Part shown: positions 1 to 7,300 of the stretch, in pieces
Numbering within the stretch: position 1 is the stretch's first letter
Layout: every line of letters starts with the position of its first letter
Assembly: GCF_001748085.1 (NCBI RefSeq)
Contig: NZ_BBZK01000006.1
Location: 315,657 to 379,656, forward strand
Direction of reading: 5' to 3'
Source of the DNA: Streptomyces sp. TP-A0874
GTDB lineage: Bacteria > Actinomycetota > Actinomycetes > Streptomycetales > Streptomycetaceae
DNA length: 64,000 nucleotides
Notes under the pieces: generated by a model
Databases searched by the model: none
What the model saw: only the letters and a program-made list of their open reading frames with translations
Told to the model about the DNA's origin: nothing
Made by a program: the position numbers and the translations under genes

Positions 1-173
1 GCGTCCGCCTCGTCCCGGGCCGCCTGGACGCCCGCCGGGGCGGGGACGGCCGGGTCGTATCCGCGTACCGCCGCTCCGGCCGCCAGCAGGTCCCGGGCGA
101 AGGCCCCACCGGCCTCGCCGAGTCCCAGTACGGCGACGGTCACGGGGGTTGTCTGCGTGTTCTGGCCGGACAT
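1..173 (-). CDS. NAD(P)-dependent oxidoreductase, 6-phosphogluconate/3-hydroxyisobutyrate dehydrogenase type (N-terminal part, cut by window edge)
   Basis: Only the first 57 codons are in the window. After a short polar tail the protein has a beta strand and a glycine-rich dinucleotide loop (VAVLGLGEAGGAFARDL, residues 11-27), followed by a second strand ending in an acidic residue (GYDPA). This is the Rossmann entry typical of beta-hydroxyacid dehydrogenases and their DUF1932-type relatives. The ATG at 173 is divergent from the GntR gene, with 111 nt between them that carry a candidate operator. Its position beside a 4-oxalomesaconate-type catabolic operon suggests an oxidoreductase step on a related acid or semialdehyde. 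The substrate cannot be read from this fragment, and the catalytic domain lies outside the window. Confidence 0.7.
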   Translation of the reverse strand, partial: MSGQNTQTTPVTVAVLGLGEAGGAFARDLLAAGAAVRGYDPAVPAPAGVQAARDEAD

Positions 174-232
174 CTTCGGACTCCATCCACCGGGGGGAAA
201 GTCGGGCGTGACGCTACACTAAGGCAGAACCA

Positions 233-248
233 AAATTGGCGACAATAT
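233..248. promoter_or_regulatory. Candidate GntR operator 1 (AAATTG-GCGA-CAATAT)
   Basis: Inverted half-sites ATTG and CAAT are separated by 4 nt, in an AT-rich island between the divergent oxidoreductase and GntR genes. The same ATTG-N4-CAAT layout with matching outer A and T bases recurs at 2087-2102. This fits an autoregulated FCD-type GntR operator, although binding is inferred. Confidence 0.45.
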
Positions 249-284
249 CGGTGTGGATTCGGGCTGGACGACGAGGGAGCGACT

Positions 285-968
285 GTGGCGAAGAGCGGAG
301 TGCGGTCCGAAGGCAACCGACCAGTGGTCACGGCCATCCGCGAGGCGATCATCCGCGGCGAGTTCGTGCCCAACCAGCGGTTGATCGAGGCGGATCTGTC
401 CGCACAGTTCCAGGCGAGCCGGGCGAGCGTCCGGGCGGCACTGCTGGAGTTGACGAACGAGGGGCTGGTGGAGCGGATACAGAACCGCGGCGCCCGGGTG
501 CGGGCCGTCTCGCTGGACGAGGCCGTCGAGATCTCCGAGGTGCGGATGGTCCTGGAGGGCCTCTGCGCGGCCAAGGCGGCGGCGGTGGTCACCGACGCCG
601 AGGTCGAGGAGTTGCAGACCATCGGCGCGAACATGCGGGCCGCGGTGGCAGCCGGCGACCTCCTCGGCTACTCCGGACTCAACCAGCGGCTGCACCTGAG
701 GGTGCGTGAGATCAGCGGCCAGCACACCGCCTCGCGCGTCCTGGAGCGGCTCCGGGCGCAGAGCGTGCGCCACCAGTTCCGACTCGCGATGCACCCCGGG
801 CGCCCCACCGTCTCGCTGCCCGAGCACCTGGCGATCATCGACGGGGTGTGCGCGCACGATCCGGACCAGGCCGAGCAGGCCGCCCGCGCTCATCTGCGGA
901 GCGTGATCCTGGCCCTCCAGGAGGTCGACGCCACCGGCGCCACGATGACTCCGGGAGGTCCGCGATGA
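285..968 (+). CDS. GntR family transcriptional regulator, FCD (FadR-type) subfamily
   Basis: This is a 227-residue DNA-binding repressor or activator. Residues about 15-75 form the winged helix-turn-helix (AIREAIIRGEFVPNQRL, then SRASVRAALLELTNEGLVER). Residues about 85-215 form the all-helical FCD effector domain, with the spaced Asp/His metal or ligand positions expected of organic-acid sensors (LNQRLHLRV, LPEHLAIID). The GTG start has GGGAG 6-7 nt upstream. The stop overlaps the ATG of the tautomerase gene as ATGA, so the regulator is co-transcribed with the pathway it probably controls. Likely operators are at 233-248 and 2087-2102. The effector is presumably a pathway acid, which is inference. 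Confidence 0.92.
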   Translation: MAKSGVRSEGNRPVVTAIREAIIRGEFVPNQRLIEADLSAQFQASRASVRAALLELTNEGLVERIQNRGARVRAVSLDEAVEISEVRMVLEGLCAAKAAAVVTDAEVEELQTIGANMRAAVAAGDLLGYSGLNQRLHLRVREISGQHTASRVLERLRAQSVRHQFRLAMHPGRPTVSLPEHLAIIDGVCAHDPDQAEQAARAHLRSVILALQEVDATGATMTPGGPR

Positions 969-2038
969 CCGTGCGCCCGGGTTCGGCGGGGGTGCCCTGC
1001 ATGCTGGTCCGCGGCGGCACGTCGAAGGGGGCCTTCTTCCTCGCCGAAGACCTGCCGAGCGCTCCGGCCGAACGCGACGCGCTGCTGCTGAGGGTCATGG
1101 GCTCGCCGGACGAGCGCCAGATCGACGGCATCGGCGGCGGTCACCCGCTCACCAGCAAGGTGGCGGTCGTCTCGGCCTCGCAGCAGCCCGAGACCGACGT
1201 GGACTACCTCTTCCTCCAGGTCGGGGTGGAGCGGGCGACCGTCTCCGACCGGCAGAACTGCGGCAACATCCTCGCCGGGGTGGGCGCCTTCGCCATCGAG
1301 CGCGGCCTGGTGCCGGCCGCCGACGGCACCACCCGGGTCCGCATCAACCTGGTGAACTCCGGCGGGCAGGCCGTCGCCAGCGTTGCGACCCCCGGGGGCA
1401 CCGTCCGCTACGACGGGGACGTCCGCATCTCGGGGGTACCCGAGCCCGCCGCCCCGGTGCTCCTCGACTTCGCGGACACCGCCGGCTCCGCCTGCGGCCG
1501 ACTGCTGCCGACCGGAGCGGCGCGGGACGTGATCGACGGAGCCGAGGCCACCTGCGTCGACAACGGCATGCCGGTGGTCGTCCTGCCGGCCGCCCAGTTC
1601 GGGCTCCTCGGTTACGAGTCGCCCACCGAACTGGAGGGGGACACCGGACTGCGGCAGCGGCTGGAGCGGATCCGGCTCCGGGCCGGGGAGCTGATGGGGC
1701 TCGGTGACGTCACCGAGGCGACGGTGCCCAAACTGACGCTGGTCGCGCCCGCCCGCGAGGGCGGCACGATCGCCACCAGGACCTTCATCCCGCACCGGTG
1801 CCATGCCTCGATCGGGGTGCTAGGCGCCGTCACCGTCGCGACGGCCTGCGCGCTCCCCGGCTCCCCGGCCGGGGGACTCGCCTCCGCCCCGGAGAACGGC
1901 TCGCGGTACCGTCTCGAACACCCGTCGGGCCACCTCGACGTCGAGGTGGAACTCGGCCCGAACTCGCAGGTGGTTCGGAGCGGCGTCGTCCGCACCGCCC
2001 GGAAACTCTTCGACGGCCTGGTCTTCCCACGCCCCTGA
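965..2038 (+). CDS. galD: PrpF/GalD-type 4-oxalomesaconate tautomerase
   Basis: This 357-residue PrpF-family isomerase probably interconverts keto and enol (or double-bond) forms of 4-oxalomesaconate, as GalD does in gallate degradation. The diagnostic N-terminal segment MLVRGGTSKGAFF is at residues 13-25 and a Cys sits in CVDNGMPVV near residue 197. Length and motif spacing suit GalD and PrpF, which share a diaminopimelate-epimerase-like fold with two catalytic Cys or Lys positions. The ATG at 965 overlaps the regulator stop; an upstream in-frame extension inside the regulator gene is rejected. The GalB- and GalC-type genes downstream favour 4-oxalomesaconate over the aconitate role of PrpF. 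Confidence 0.82.
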   Translation: MTVRPGSAGVPCMLVRGGTSKGAFFLAEDLPSAPAERDALLLRVMGSPDERQIDGIGGGHPLTSKVAVVSASQQPETDVDYLFLQVGVERATVSDRQNCGNILAGVGAFAIERGLVPAADGTTRVRINLVNSGGQAVASVATPGGTVRYDGDVRISGVPEPAAPVLLDFADTAGSACGRLLPTGAARDVIDGAEATCVDNGMPVVVLPAAQFGLLGYESPTELEGDTGLRQRLERIRLRAGELMGLGDVTEATVPKLTLVAPAREGGTIATRTFIPHRCHASIGVLGAVTVATACALPGSPAGGLASAPENGSRYRLEHPSGHLDVEVELGPNSQVVRSGVVRTARKLFDGLVFPRP

Positions 2039-2086
2039 AAGTTGTTCTTTGAATATTTACCCTGCTCACCCTTGACCCTGTCGCCA

Positions 2087-2102
2087 AGATTGTTAACAAT
2101 CT
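2087..2102. promoter_or_regulatory. Candidate GntR operator 2: perfect 16-bp palindrome AGATTGTTAACAATCT
   Basis: A perfect palindrome lies 40 nt upstream of the DUF6282 start. Its core TTGTTAACAA fits the TNGT-N-ACNA pattern known for FadR-type GntR proteins. It matches operator 1 in the ATTG-N4-CAAT frame. A weak -35-like TTGACC at 2072-2077 places the palindrome over the probable -10 region, consistent with repression of a second promoter for DUF6282 and downstream genes. Confidence 0.6.
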
Positions 2103-2141
2103 CTTCAGGGATCGTGGCCCGCAGAGGAACGAGCGAAAAAC

Positions 2142-3107
2142 ATGACCGAGCACCCACAGCCGTCCGTTCGAGCCCGTGAGTTGGTCCGGGGCGCCTATGA
2201 CGTACACATCCACGTGGCACCGGACGTGATGCGCCGCCGGATCGACGATGTGACGCTCGCGGAGCGGTTCGCCGAGGTCGGTATGGCCGGCTTCGTACTG
2301 AAATCACATTACGGGTCGACCGCGGAGCGCGCCGAAGTGGTCCGACGGGCCCAGCCCGCGTCCACCGCGCTCGGCGCGATCACCCTCAACGCCTCCGTCG
2401 GAGGGCTCAACCCGATCGCGGTGGAGATCGCCGGCCGGGGAGGCGCCAAGTTCGTCTGGCTGCCCACGGTGGACAGCGCGAACCAGCGCCAGTGCCAGGC
2501 CACAGAGCCCGAGGGGGCCACCCCTCCGATGTGGGCGCAGCTCCAGGCCGACCTGCGGGCCGACGGCATGGCCGCGGACCCGGTCGACGTACTGGCGCCC
2601 GACGGCACGGTGCTGGAGAGGACCCGGCAGGTGCTGCGGCTGATCGCCCGGCACGACATGGTGCTGGCCACCGGCCACCTCCACACCGACGAGATCGCCA
2701 CCGTGGTGGACGCCGCCGCCGAGGAGGGGGTGGAGCGGATCGTCGTCACCCACCCGGAGTTCACCTCCCAGCGGGTCGCCATCGACCGCCAGCGGGAGCT
2801 CGCCGCGAAGGGGGCGCTGCTGGAGCGCTGCTTCACCACGCCCTACACCGGCAAGGTCGAGTGGGACCTGTGGTTCCGGAGCATCCGCGAGGTCGGCCCG
2901 GAGCACTCCGTGGTCTCCAGCGACCTCGGCCAGCCCTTCAACCCGCCAGTCGAAGACGGACTGGCCCTGTGTGCGGACCGACTGCTGGAGAACGGCTTCA
3001 GCGAGACGGAGGTCCGTACGATGACCGTGCACAACAGCAGGTGGCTGGTCGGCGCCGAGCCGCTGGCCGACGCACCTGCCTCGTACTCGAAAGCGAGGCT
3101 CGCATGA
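2142..3107 (+). CDS. DUF6282 family metal-dependent hydrolase (amidohydrolase-like)
   Basis: This 321-residue protein has amidohydrolase-type ligands in order: HxH in DVHIHVAPD (His22 and His24), a KSHYGS strand end near residue 56, TGHLHTDE near 179, THPEF near 204 and SSDLGQ near 261. This is the pattern of a mononuclear or binuclear TIM-barrel hydrolase. No reaction is established for the family as far as I know. The gene sits between the tautomerase and the hydratase of a 4-oxalomesaconate pathway. By analogy with LigI, an amidohydrolase-superfamily lactonase that opens 2-pyrone-4,6-dicarboxylate to 4-oxalomesaconate, it could supply that intermediate. That role is inference. Its 3' end overlaps the galB-type start as ATGA. 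Confidence 0.8.
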   Translation: MTEHPQPSVRARELVRGAYDVHIHVAPDVMRRRIDDVTLAERFAEVGMAGFVLKSHYGSTAERAEVVRRAQPASTALGAITLNASVGGLNPIAVEIAGRGGAKFVWLPTVDSANQRQCQATEPEGATPPMWAQLQADLRADGMAADPVDVLAPDGTVLERTRQVLRLIARHDMVLATGHLHTDEIATVVDAAAEEGVERIVVTHPEFTSQRVAIDRQRELAAKGALLERCFTTPYTGKVEWDLWFRSIREVGPEHSVVSSDLGQPFNPPVEDGLALCADRLLENGFSETEVRTMTVHNSRWLVGAEPLADAPASYSKARLA

Positions 3108-3820
3108 GCGGGCGACGTATGTTGGTGGTCGGTGCGCACAGCGCTGACTTCGTGTGGCGTTCGGCCGGCGCGGTCGCCGCGCACACCGAGACGGGGGGCG
3201 AGGCCCTCGTCGTCGCGCTGTCCTACGGGGAGCGCGGGGAGTCCGGTGTCCTGTGGCAGCAGGAGGGCCAGACCGAGGAGAACGTCAAGCGCATCCGGCA
3301 CGAGGAGGCCGCCAAGGCCGCCGCCGCCGTGGGCGCCGAGTTCCGCGCCTTCGACCTGGGCGACTACCCGCTGCACGTCGGGCCCGAGGCGATCGACCGC
3401 CTCGCGGAGCTGATGCGCGACTTCGCGCCGCACGTGGTGCTCACCCACCCGGACAAGGACCCGTTCAACCCGGACCACCCGGTCGCGCACGCCGCCGTGG
3501 CCCGCGCCCGGCTGCTGACCGCCGGCGCCGGAGTCGCCAGCAGCTTCCGCACCGCTCCCCCGCCGGAGCTGCTGGCCTTCGAGCCGCACCAGCCGGAGCT
3601 GTGCGGGTTCACCCCCACCGTCTTCGTCGACATCACCTCGGTGTTCGAGAAGAAGGTCGAGGCGATGAGCTGCATGGCCGCCCAGAAGTACCTCCAAGAG
3701 TACTACGCCCAGCGCGCCGAGCACCGCGGCAACCACGCCCGCAAGGTGACCGGGAACCAGGCGATACGGCAGGCGGAGGCCTTCCAGCGGCTGCTGCCCA
3801 ACGTGGTCGGTGCTCTGTGA
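3104..3820 (+). CDS. galB: GalB-type 4-oxalomesaconate hydratase (PIG-L/LmbE fold)
   Basis: This 238-residue PIG-L superfamily protein has the usual N-terminal zinc motif in the GalB form, GAHSADFVWRSAG (residues 10-22), rather than the deacetylase HPDDE. A second metal or catalytic segment, THPDKDPFNPDHPVAH, lies near residues 115-130. GalB is known as a zinc-dependent hydratase that adds water to 4-oxalomesaconate to give 4-carboxy-4-hydroxy-2-oxoadipate. The ATG overlaps the stop of the DUF6282 gene, and its own stop overlaps the aldolase GTG, so it is translationally coupled on both sides. A deacetylase role is less likely given the motif and the neighbours. Confidence 0.82.
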   Translation: MSGRRMLVVGAHSADFVWRSAGAVAAHTETGGEALVVALSYGERGESGVLWQQEGQTEENVKRIRHEEAAKAAAAVGAEFRAFDLGDYPLHVGPEAIDRLAELMRDFAPHVVLTHPDKDPFNPDHPVAHAAVARARLLTAGAGVASSFRTAPPPELLAFEPHQPELCGFTPTVFVDITSVFEKKVEAMSCMAAQKYLQEYYAQRAEHRGNHARKVTGNQAIRQAEAFQRLLPNVVGAL

Positions 3821-4467
3821 GCGGCGTGACGGACGCCCGCTCCGAGCTGGCCGCAGCCGGTGTGGCGACGGTCTACGAAGCCTACGGACGACGCGGCCTG
3901 CTCGATCACGAGTGGATCCCGATCACCCCCGGCCGCCGGATCGCCGGCCCCGCCCGGATCGCCTACTGCGGACAGGGCGACAACCGCGCCGTCCACGAGG
4001 TCATGCCGCACCTGCGACCCGGTGAGGTCCTCGTGCTGACCATGCCCGATCCCGAGCCGGTCGCGGTCCTCGGCGATCTCCTCGCCACCCAGGCCCTCAC
4101 CGCCGGCGCGGCCGGGATCCTGGTGAACGCCTCCGTGCGGGACAGCGCCGAGCTGGCCGAGATGGATCTCGGGGTGTGGACCCGCTGGCGCCGCGCCCGC
4201 GGCGCCGGCAAGGACGTCCGCGGCCAGGTGAACGTACCGGTGGAGATCGGCGGGACCACGGTCTCCCCCGGCGACATGCTGGTGCTCGACGACGACGGGG
4301 TCACCGCGGTGGCCGCCGCCGACGTGGAGTCCACGGTCGAGGCGGTCCGCAAGCGACTGGCCAAGGAGGAGGGTCTGCGGGCACGCTGGGCCGCCGGGGA
4401 GTTCAGCTACGACGCCTACGGCCTGCGCGCCGAGGACGAGAGCCGGGGAACGGAGGCGCTGTCATGA
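3817..4467 (+). CDS. RraA-fold 4-carboxy-4-hydroxy-2-oxoadipate aldolase/oxaloacetate decarboxylase (GalC/LigK-like)
   Basis: This 216-residue RraA-family protein is expected to split 4-carboxy-4-hydroxy-2-oxoadipate into pyruvate and oxaloacetate. The class II pyruvate aldolase signature D-X20-R-D runs from the Asp of GDLLATQ to NASVRD (about residues 88-110), and a CGQGDNRAVHEV segment is at about 51-62. The GTG at 3817 overlaps the galB-type stop as GTGA; a second GTG at 3826 is possible. RraA-fold proteins include ribonuclease E inhibitors and several aldolases, so the assignment depends on the D-X20-R-D motif and on the coupled galB and galD genes. Confidence 0.8.
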   Translation: MSGVTDARSELAAAGVATVYEAYGRRGLLDHEWIPITPGRRIAGPARIAYCGQGDNRAVHEVMPHLRPGEVLVLTMPDPEPVAVLGDLLATQALTAGAAGILVNASVRDSAELAEMDLGVWTRWRRARGAGKDVRGQVNVPVEIGGTTVSPGDMLVLDDDGVTAVAAADVESTVEAVRKRLAKEEGLRARWAAGEFSYDAYGLRAEDESRGTEALS

Positions 4468-5225
4468 CGACGCTGCTCCACACCGAAGGGCTGACCAAGC
4501 AGTTCGCCAAGGACGACACGGCGATCGTGGCGCTCCGCGACTTCTCGCTCACGGTCGAGGAGGGCAGCTTCGTCACCGTCCTCGGCCGGAGCGGCTGCGG
4601 CAAATCCACGATGCTCAACCTGCTGGCCGGGCTGACCACACCGAGCAAAGGAGTGGTCTCCTACCGGGGCAAGCCGCTGACCGGCCCGGACCAGGACATC
4701 GGCTACCTCACCCAGTCCGACACCCTGATGCCCTGGCGGAGCATCCAGCACAACGTCGAGATGCCGCTGGAGATCCGGGGCACCAAGAAACAGGAGCGCC
4801 GGCGCACCTCGGCAGAACTGATCCGGCGGGTCGGCCTCCAGGGCTTCGAGAAGCACTACCCCCGGGAGCTGTCCGGCGGTATGCGCCGGCGGGCGAGCCT
4901 GGCCAGGATGCTCGCCGGGGCTCCCCGGACGCTCCTCATGGACGAGCCGTTCGGCGCGCTCGACGCCCAGCTCCGCACGGAACTGCAGGAGGACCTCCTC
5001 CGGCTCTGGCAGGGCAGCGGGCAGACCGTGGTGTTCGTCACCCACGACATCGAGGAAGCACTGCTGCTCGGTGACCGGATCGTGGTCCTCGGCCGGCTCG
5101 GCCGGATCGTCGCGGACCAGAAGATCGACATTCCGCGGCCGAGGTCGGTGGACGAGCTCCGGGTCGACCCCACTTTCGTCTCCCTGCACACCGCGATGGC
5201 CGCCGCTCTCAAGGAGGGCTCGTGA
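4464..5225 (+). CDS. ABC transporter ATP-binding protein, nitrate/sulfonate/taurine type
   Basis: This 253-residue cytoplasmic ATPase of a SsuB/TauB/ThiZ-like importer has Walker A GRSGCGKST near residue 37, a Q-loop (GYLTQSD), signature LSGGMRRRASLARM, Walker B TLLMDEPFGALD and switch His in VTHDIEEA. The signature has MRRRAS where MRQRVA is usual. The ATG overlaps the aldolase stop as ATGA, so the importer belongs to the catabolic operon. It presumably powers uptake of the organic acid that the operon degrades, although relatives carry sulfonates, nitrate, phthalate-like acids or pyrimidines. Confidence 0.92.
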   Translation: MTTLLHTEGLTKQFAKDDTAIVALRDFSLTVEEGSFVTVLGRSGCGKSTMLNLLAGLTTPSKGVVSYRGKPLTGPDQDIGYLTQSDTLMPWRSIQHNVEMPLEIRGTKKQERRRTSAELIRRVGLQGFEKHYPRELSGGMRRRASLARMLAGAPRTLLMDEPFGALDAQLRTELQEDLLRLWQGSGQTVVFVTHDIEEALLLGDRIVVLGRLGRIVADQKIDIPRPRSVDELRVDPTFVSLHTAMAAALKEGS

Positions 5226-6088
5226 TGGCACAACAACTCGTCGCCGCCGAGCAGGGGTCCGCTGTCGACACCGGCAAGGGGCCCGTCCGGGTCCCGCTGA
5301 AGCGCACCTGGTGGGAGAAGCACGGCTCCAGCACCACGGTGTGGGCGCTGCGGCTGGCGCTGGTGGTGGTCCTGCTGGTGATCTGGGAGATGGCCGCCGG
5401 CAACCTCTTCGACATCACCTTCACCAGCAAGCCCTCCGACATCGCCTCCCGCCTCAGCGACTGGGGGGCCGACGGCACGCTCTGGACCCACAGCTGGGTG
5501 ACCATCCAGGAGATCGTCTACGGCTTTCTGCTGGGTGCCGCCGCCGGCGCGGTTGCGGGGTTCGTCCTGGCCTCGCTGAAGATGGCCTACCGGGTGCTGG
5601 ACCCCTTCTTCATGGCGCTCTACTCGATCCCCAAGGTGGCGCTGGCCCCGCTGTTCATCGTCTGGTTCGGCATCGGCATGGACATGAAGGTGCTGCTGGC
5701 GGCAGCGACCGTCTTCTTCCTGGTCTTCCTGAACACCGCCGCCGGTGTCCGCGAGGTGGACCACGGGCTGATCGACGCGGTGCGGCTGATGGGCGGCTCG
5801 CGTCGGCACATCGCCTTCAAGGTCGTGCTGCCCTCCTCGATGACCGGAGTGCTGACCGGTCTGAAGGTCGCCATCCCCTACGCCCTGATCGGGGCGGTCA
5901 TCGGTGAACTGGTCGCGTCCAACCAGGGTCTCGGCTATCTCATCAACGACGCCGCCGCTCAGTTTGACACCGCCGGGGTCTTCGCCACCCTGGTCGTGCT
6001 CAGCATCATCGCGGCGGTGCTGAACGTCGTCGTCGGCCTCATCGGAAAGCGCGTCAACCGGTGGAAGCCGGTCGAGGCGCATAGCTGA
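5225..6088 (+). CDS. ABC transporter permease (SsuC/TauC-like)
   Basis: This inner-membrane subunit has 287 residues and about six membrane spans; the first is near residues 40-60 (LRLALVVVLLVIWEMAAG). The EAA loop that contacts the ATPase is at about 180-200 (DAVRLMGGSRRHIAFKVVLPSS). The ATG at 5225 shares one base with the ATPase stop (TGATG). A GTG one codon earlier at 5222 would give a 4-nt overlap and is equally possible. It pairs with the ATPase upstream and the binding lipoprotein downstream. Confidence 0.9.
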   Translation: MAQQLVAAEQGSAVDTGKGPVRVPLKRTWWEKHGSSTTVWALRLALVVVLLVIWEMAAGNLFDITFTSKPSDIASRLSDWGADGTLWTHSWVTIQEIVYGFLLGAAAGAVAGFVLASLKMAYRVLDPFFMALYSIPKVALAPLFIVWFGIGMDMKVLLAAATVFFLVFLNTAAGVREVDHGLIDAVRLMGGSRRHIAFKVVLPSSMTGVLTGLKVAIPYALIGAVIGELVASNQGLGYLINDAAAQFDTAGVFATLVVLSIIAAVLNVVVGLIGKRVNRWKPVEAHS

Positions 6089-6110
6089 TCCTCTGGACTG
6101 GAGCGGTAAC

Positions 6111-7136
6111 ATGACAAGGTACATCCAGCGCAGGACGCTGCTGAAGTCCTTCGCAGCTGCGTCCGTGCTGGCGTCACCGGTGATAGCCGGTTGCGCCAAG
6201 GGCGAGTCGACCACCAAGGCCGGCACCCTGAACATCGGGCAGATCAGCAACTCCGTGGCCTTCTTCCCGCTCTTCATCGCCGAGGAACAGGGCTACTTCA
6301 CCGACGAGGGCATCAAGCTGGGTGAGCGGCCGCGGCTGGGCACCGGGGCCAAGGTGGCGGCCGCGCTGAAGTCCGGCAGCATCGACCTCGGGGCCGGCGT
6401 CATCACCGACGCCTTCAACCTGGCCGAGACCGACAAGTCGATGCGGATCGTCTCCAGCCTCGCCACCGAGTACTACGTCGACATCGTCGTGGGCAACGAC
6501 TTCGACGGTGCGGCAGTGGACGACGGCCTCAACGACCGGGTGCGCTCCCTGGTCGGCAAGAAGATCGGCATCACCGGCCCGGGCAGCGGGACGGAGGCCC
6601 TGGTCAACTACCTGTTCGAGGGCATCGGGCGGCACGCGAAGACCGAGGCCACCCTGGTCAACCTGGGTAGCGCGGCGACCTCGGCGATCGGCGCGCTCAA
6701 GGCCGGCCGGGTGGACGCCCTGGCGTTCTTCCAGCCGATCGGCCAGCAGGTCGAGACCATCGGGGCCGGCAAGATCTACATCTCGCCGCCCGCCGGAGAC
6801 GTGCCCGAGATGGAGGGCGCGCTGCACGGCGTGGTGTTCAGCACGGAGAAGCTGATCGACAAGAAGTCCGAGGAGCTCTCGGGCTACCAGAGCGCGATAG
6901 CCCGGGCACAGAAGGACGTCCACGGCGACCCGGGCAAGGTCACCGAGTTGCTCGCCAAGTACCTCAAGGACACCGACGAGAAGGCCATCGAGGCCCTGGT
7001 GCCCATCCTCCGCAAGGAGATCCCCAAGACTCCCACCGTGGAGCGGACCCCGTACGAGACGGCGCGCCGCTTCCACGTCAAGAGCGGCCTGGTCGACCGC
7101 GCCCCGGTTTACGGAGCGGTGCAGACGCCTTACTAG
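6111..7136 (+). CDS. ABC transporter substrate-binding lipoprotein (NMT1/SsuA-like), Tat-type signal
   Basis: This 341-residue extracellular binding protein begins with RRTLLKS and a hydrophobic stretch ending in VIAGC, a lipobox with Cys near residue 28. It is therefore probably a twin-arginine-exported, lipid-anchored protein. The mature part is the two-lobed periplasmic-binding fold of the nitrate/sulfonate/thiamine-precursor class (NIGQISNSVAFFPLFIAEEQGYF; later GITGPGSGTEALVN). It starts 22 nt after the permease stop and ends the operon, followed by a strong hairpin at 7186-7203. The ligand is unknown; a pathway-related dicarboxylate or tricarboxylate is the contextual guess. Confidence 0.88.
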   Translation: MTRYIQRRTLLKSFAAASVLASPVIAGCAKGESTTKAGTLNIGQISNSVAFFPLFIAEEQGYFTDEGIKLGERPRLGTGAKVAAALKSGSIDLGAGVITDAFNLAETDKSMRIVSSLATEYYVDIVVGNDFDGAAVDDGLNDRVRSLVGKKIGITGPGSGTEALVNYLFEGIGRHAKTEATLVNLGSAATSAIGALKAGRVDALAFFQPIGQQVETIGAGKIYISPPAGDVPEMEGALHGVVFSTEKLIDKKSEELSGYQSAIARAQKDVHGDPGKVTELLAKYLKDTDEKAIEALVPILRKEIPKTPTVERTPYETARRFHVKSGLVDRAPVYGAVQTPY

Positions 7137-7144
7137 GAGGCGCT

Positions 7145-7300
7145 GTGACGGGAAGGGTTCACTGGCCGACCTTCCCGCTCACGCACCGGCCGCTTCCGGC
7201 CGGAGAGGTACCGGAGCCCGTCGTACGCGAGCCGTACGGCGGGCTCCGGTTCGTCCTCCCGTCCAGCTACTCGAACCACCGCCGGGGGCGGGTGCCGTAG
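7145..7300 (+). CDS. Possible 51-residue ORF after the binding protein
   Basis: AGGAGG at 7135-7140 is followed by a GTG at 7145 with good spacing, opening a 51-codon frame that overlaps the 3' end of the convergent aldehyde dehydrogenase gene. The peptide (VTGRVHWPTFPLTH...) matches nothing I recognise, and the terminator hairpin lies inside it. It may be the stub of a gene lost by deletion, or chance. Confidence 0.2.
   Translation: MTGRVHWPTFPLTHRPLPAGEVPEPVVREPYGGLRFVLPSSYSNHRRGRVP
7186..7203. terminator. Hairpin terminator after the catabolic operon
   Basis: A perfect 7-bp stem (CCGGCCG/CGGCCGG) closes on a CTTC tetraloop. It lies 50 nt after the binding-protein stop and 64 nt beyond the stop of the convergent aldehyde dehydrogenase, so it could serve both strands. 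A second inverted pair, GGGAAGG/CCTTCCC, lies just before it. Confidence 0.55.
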
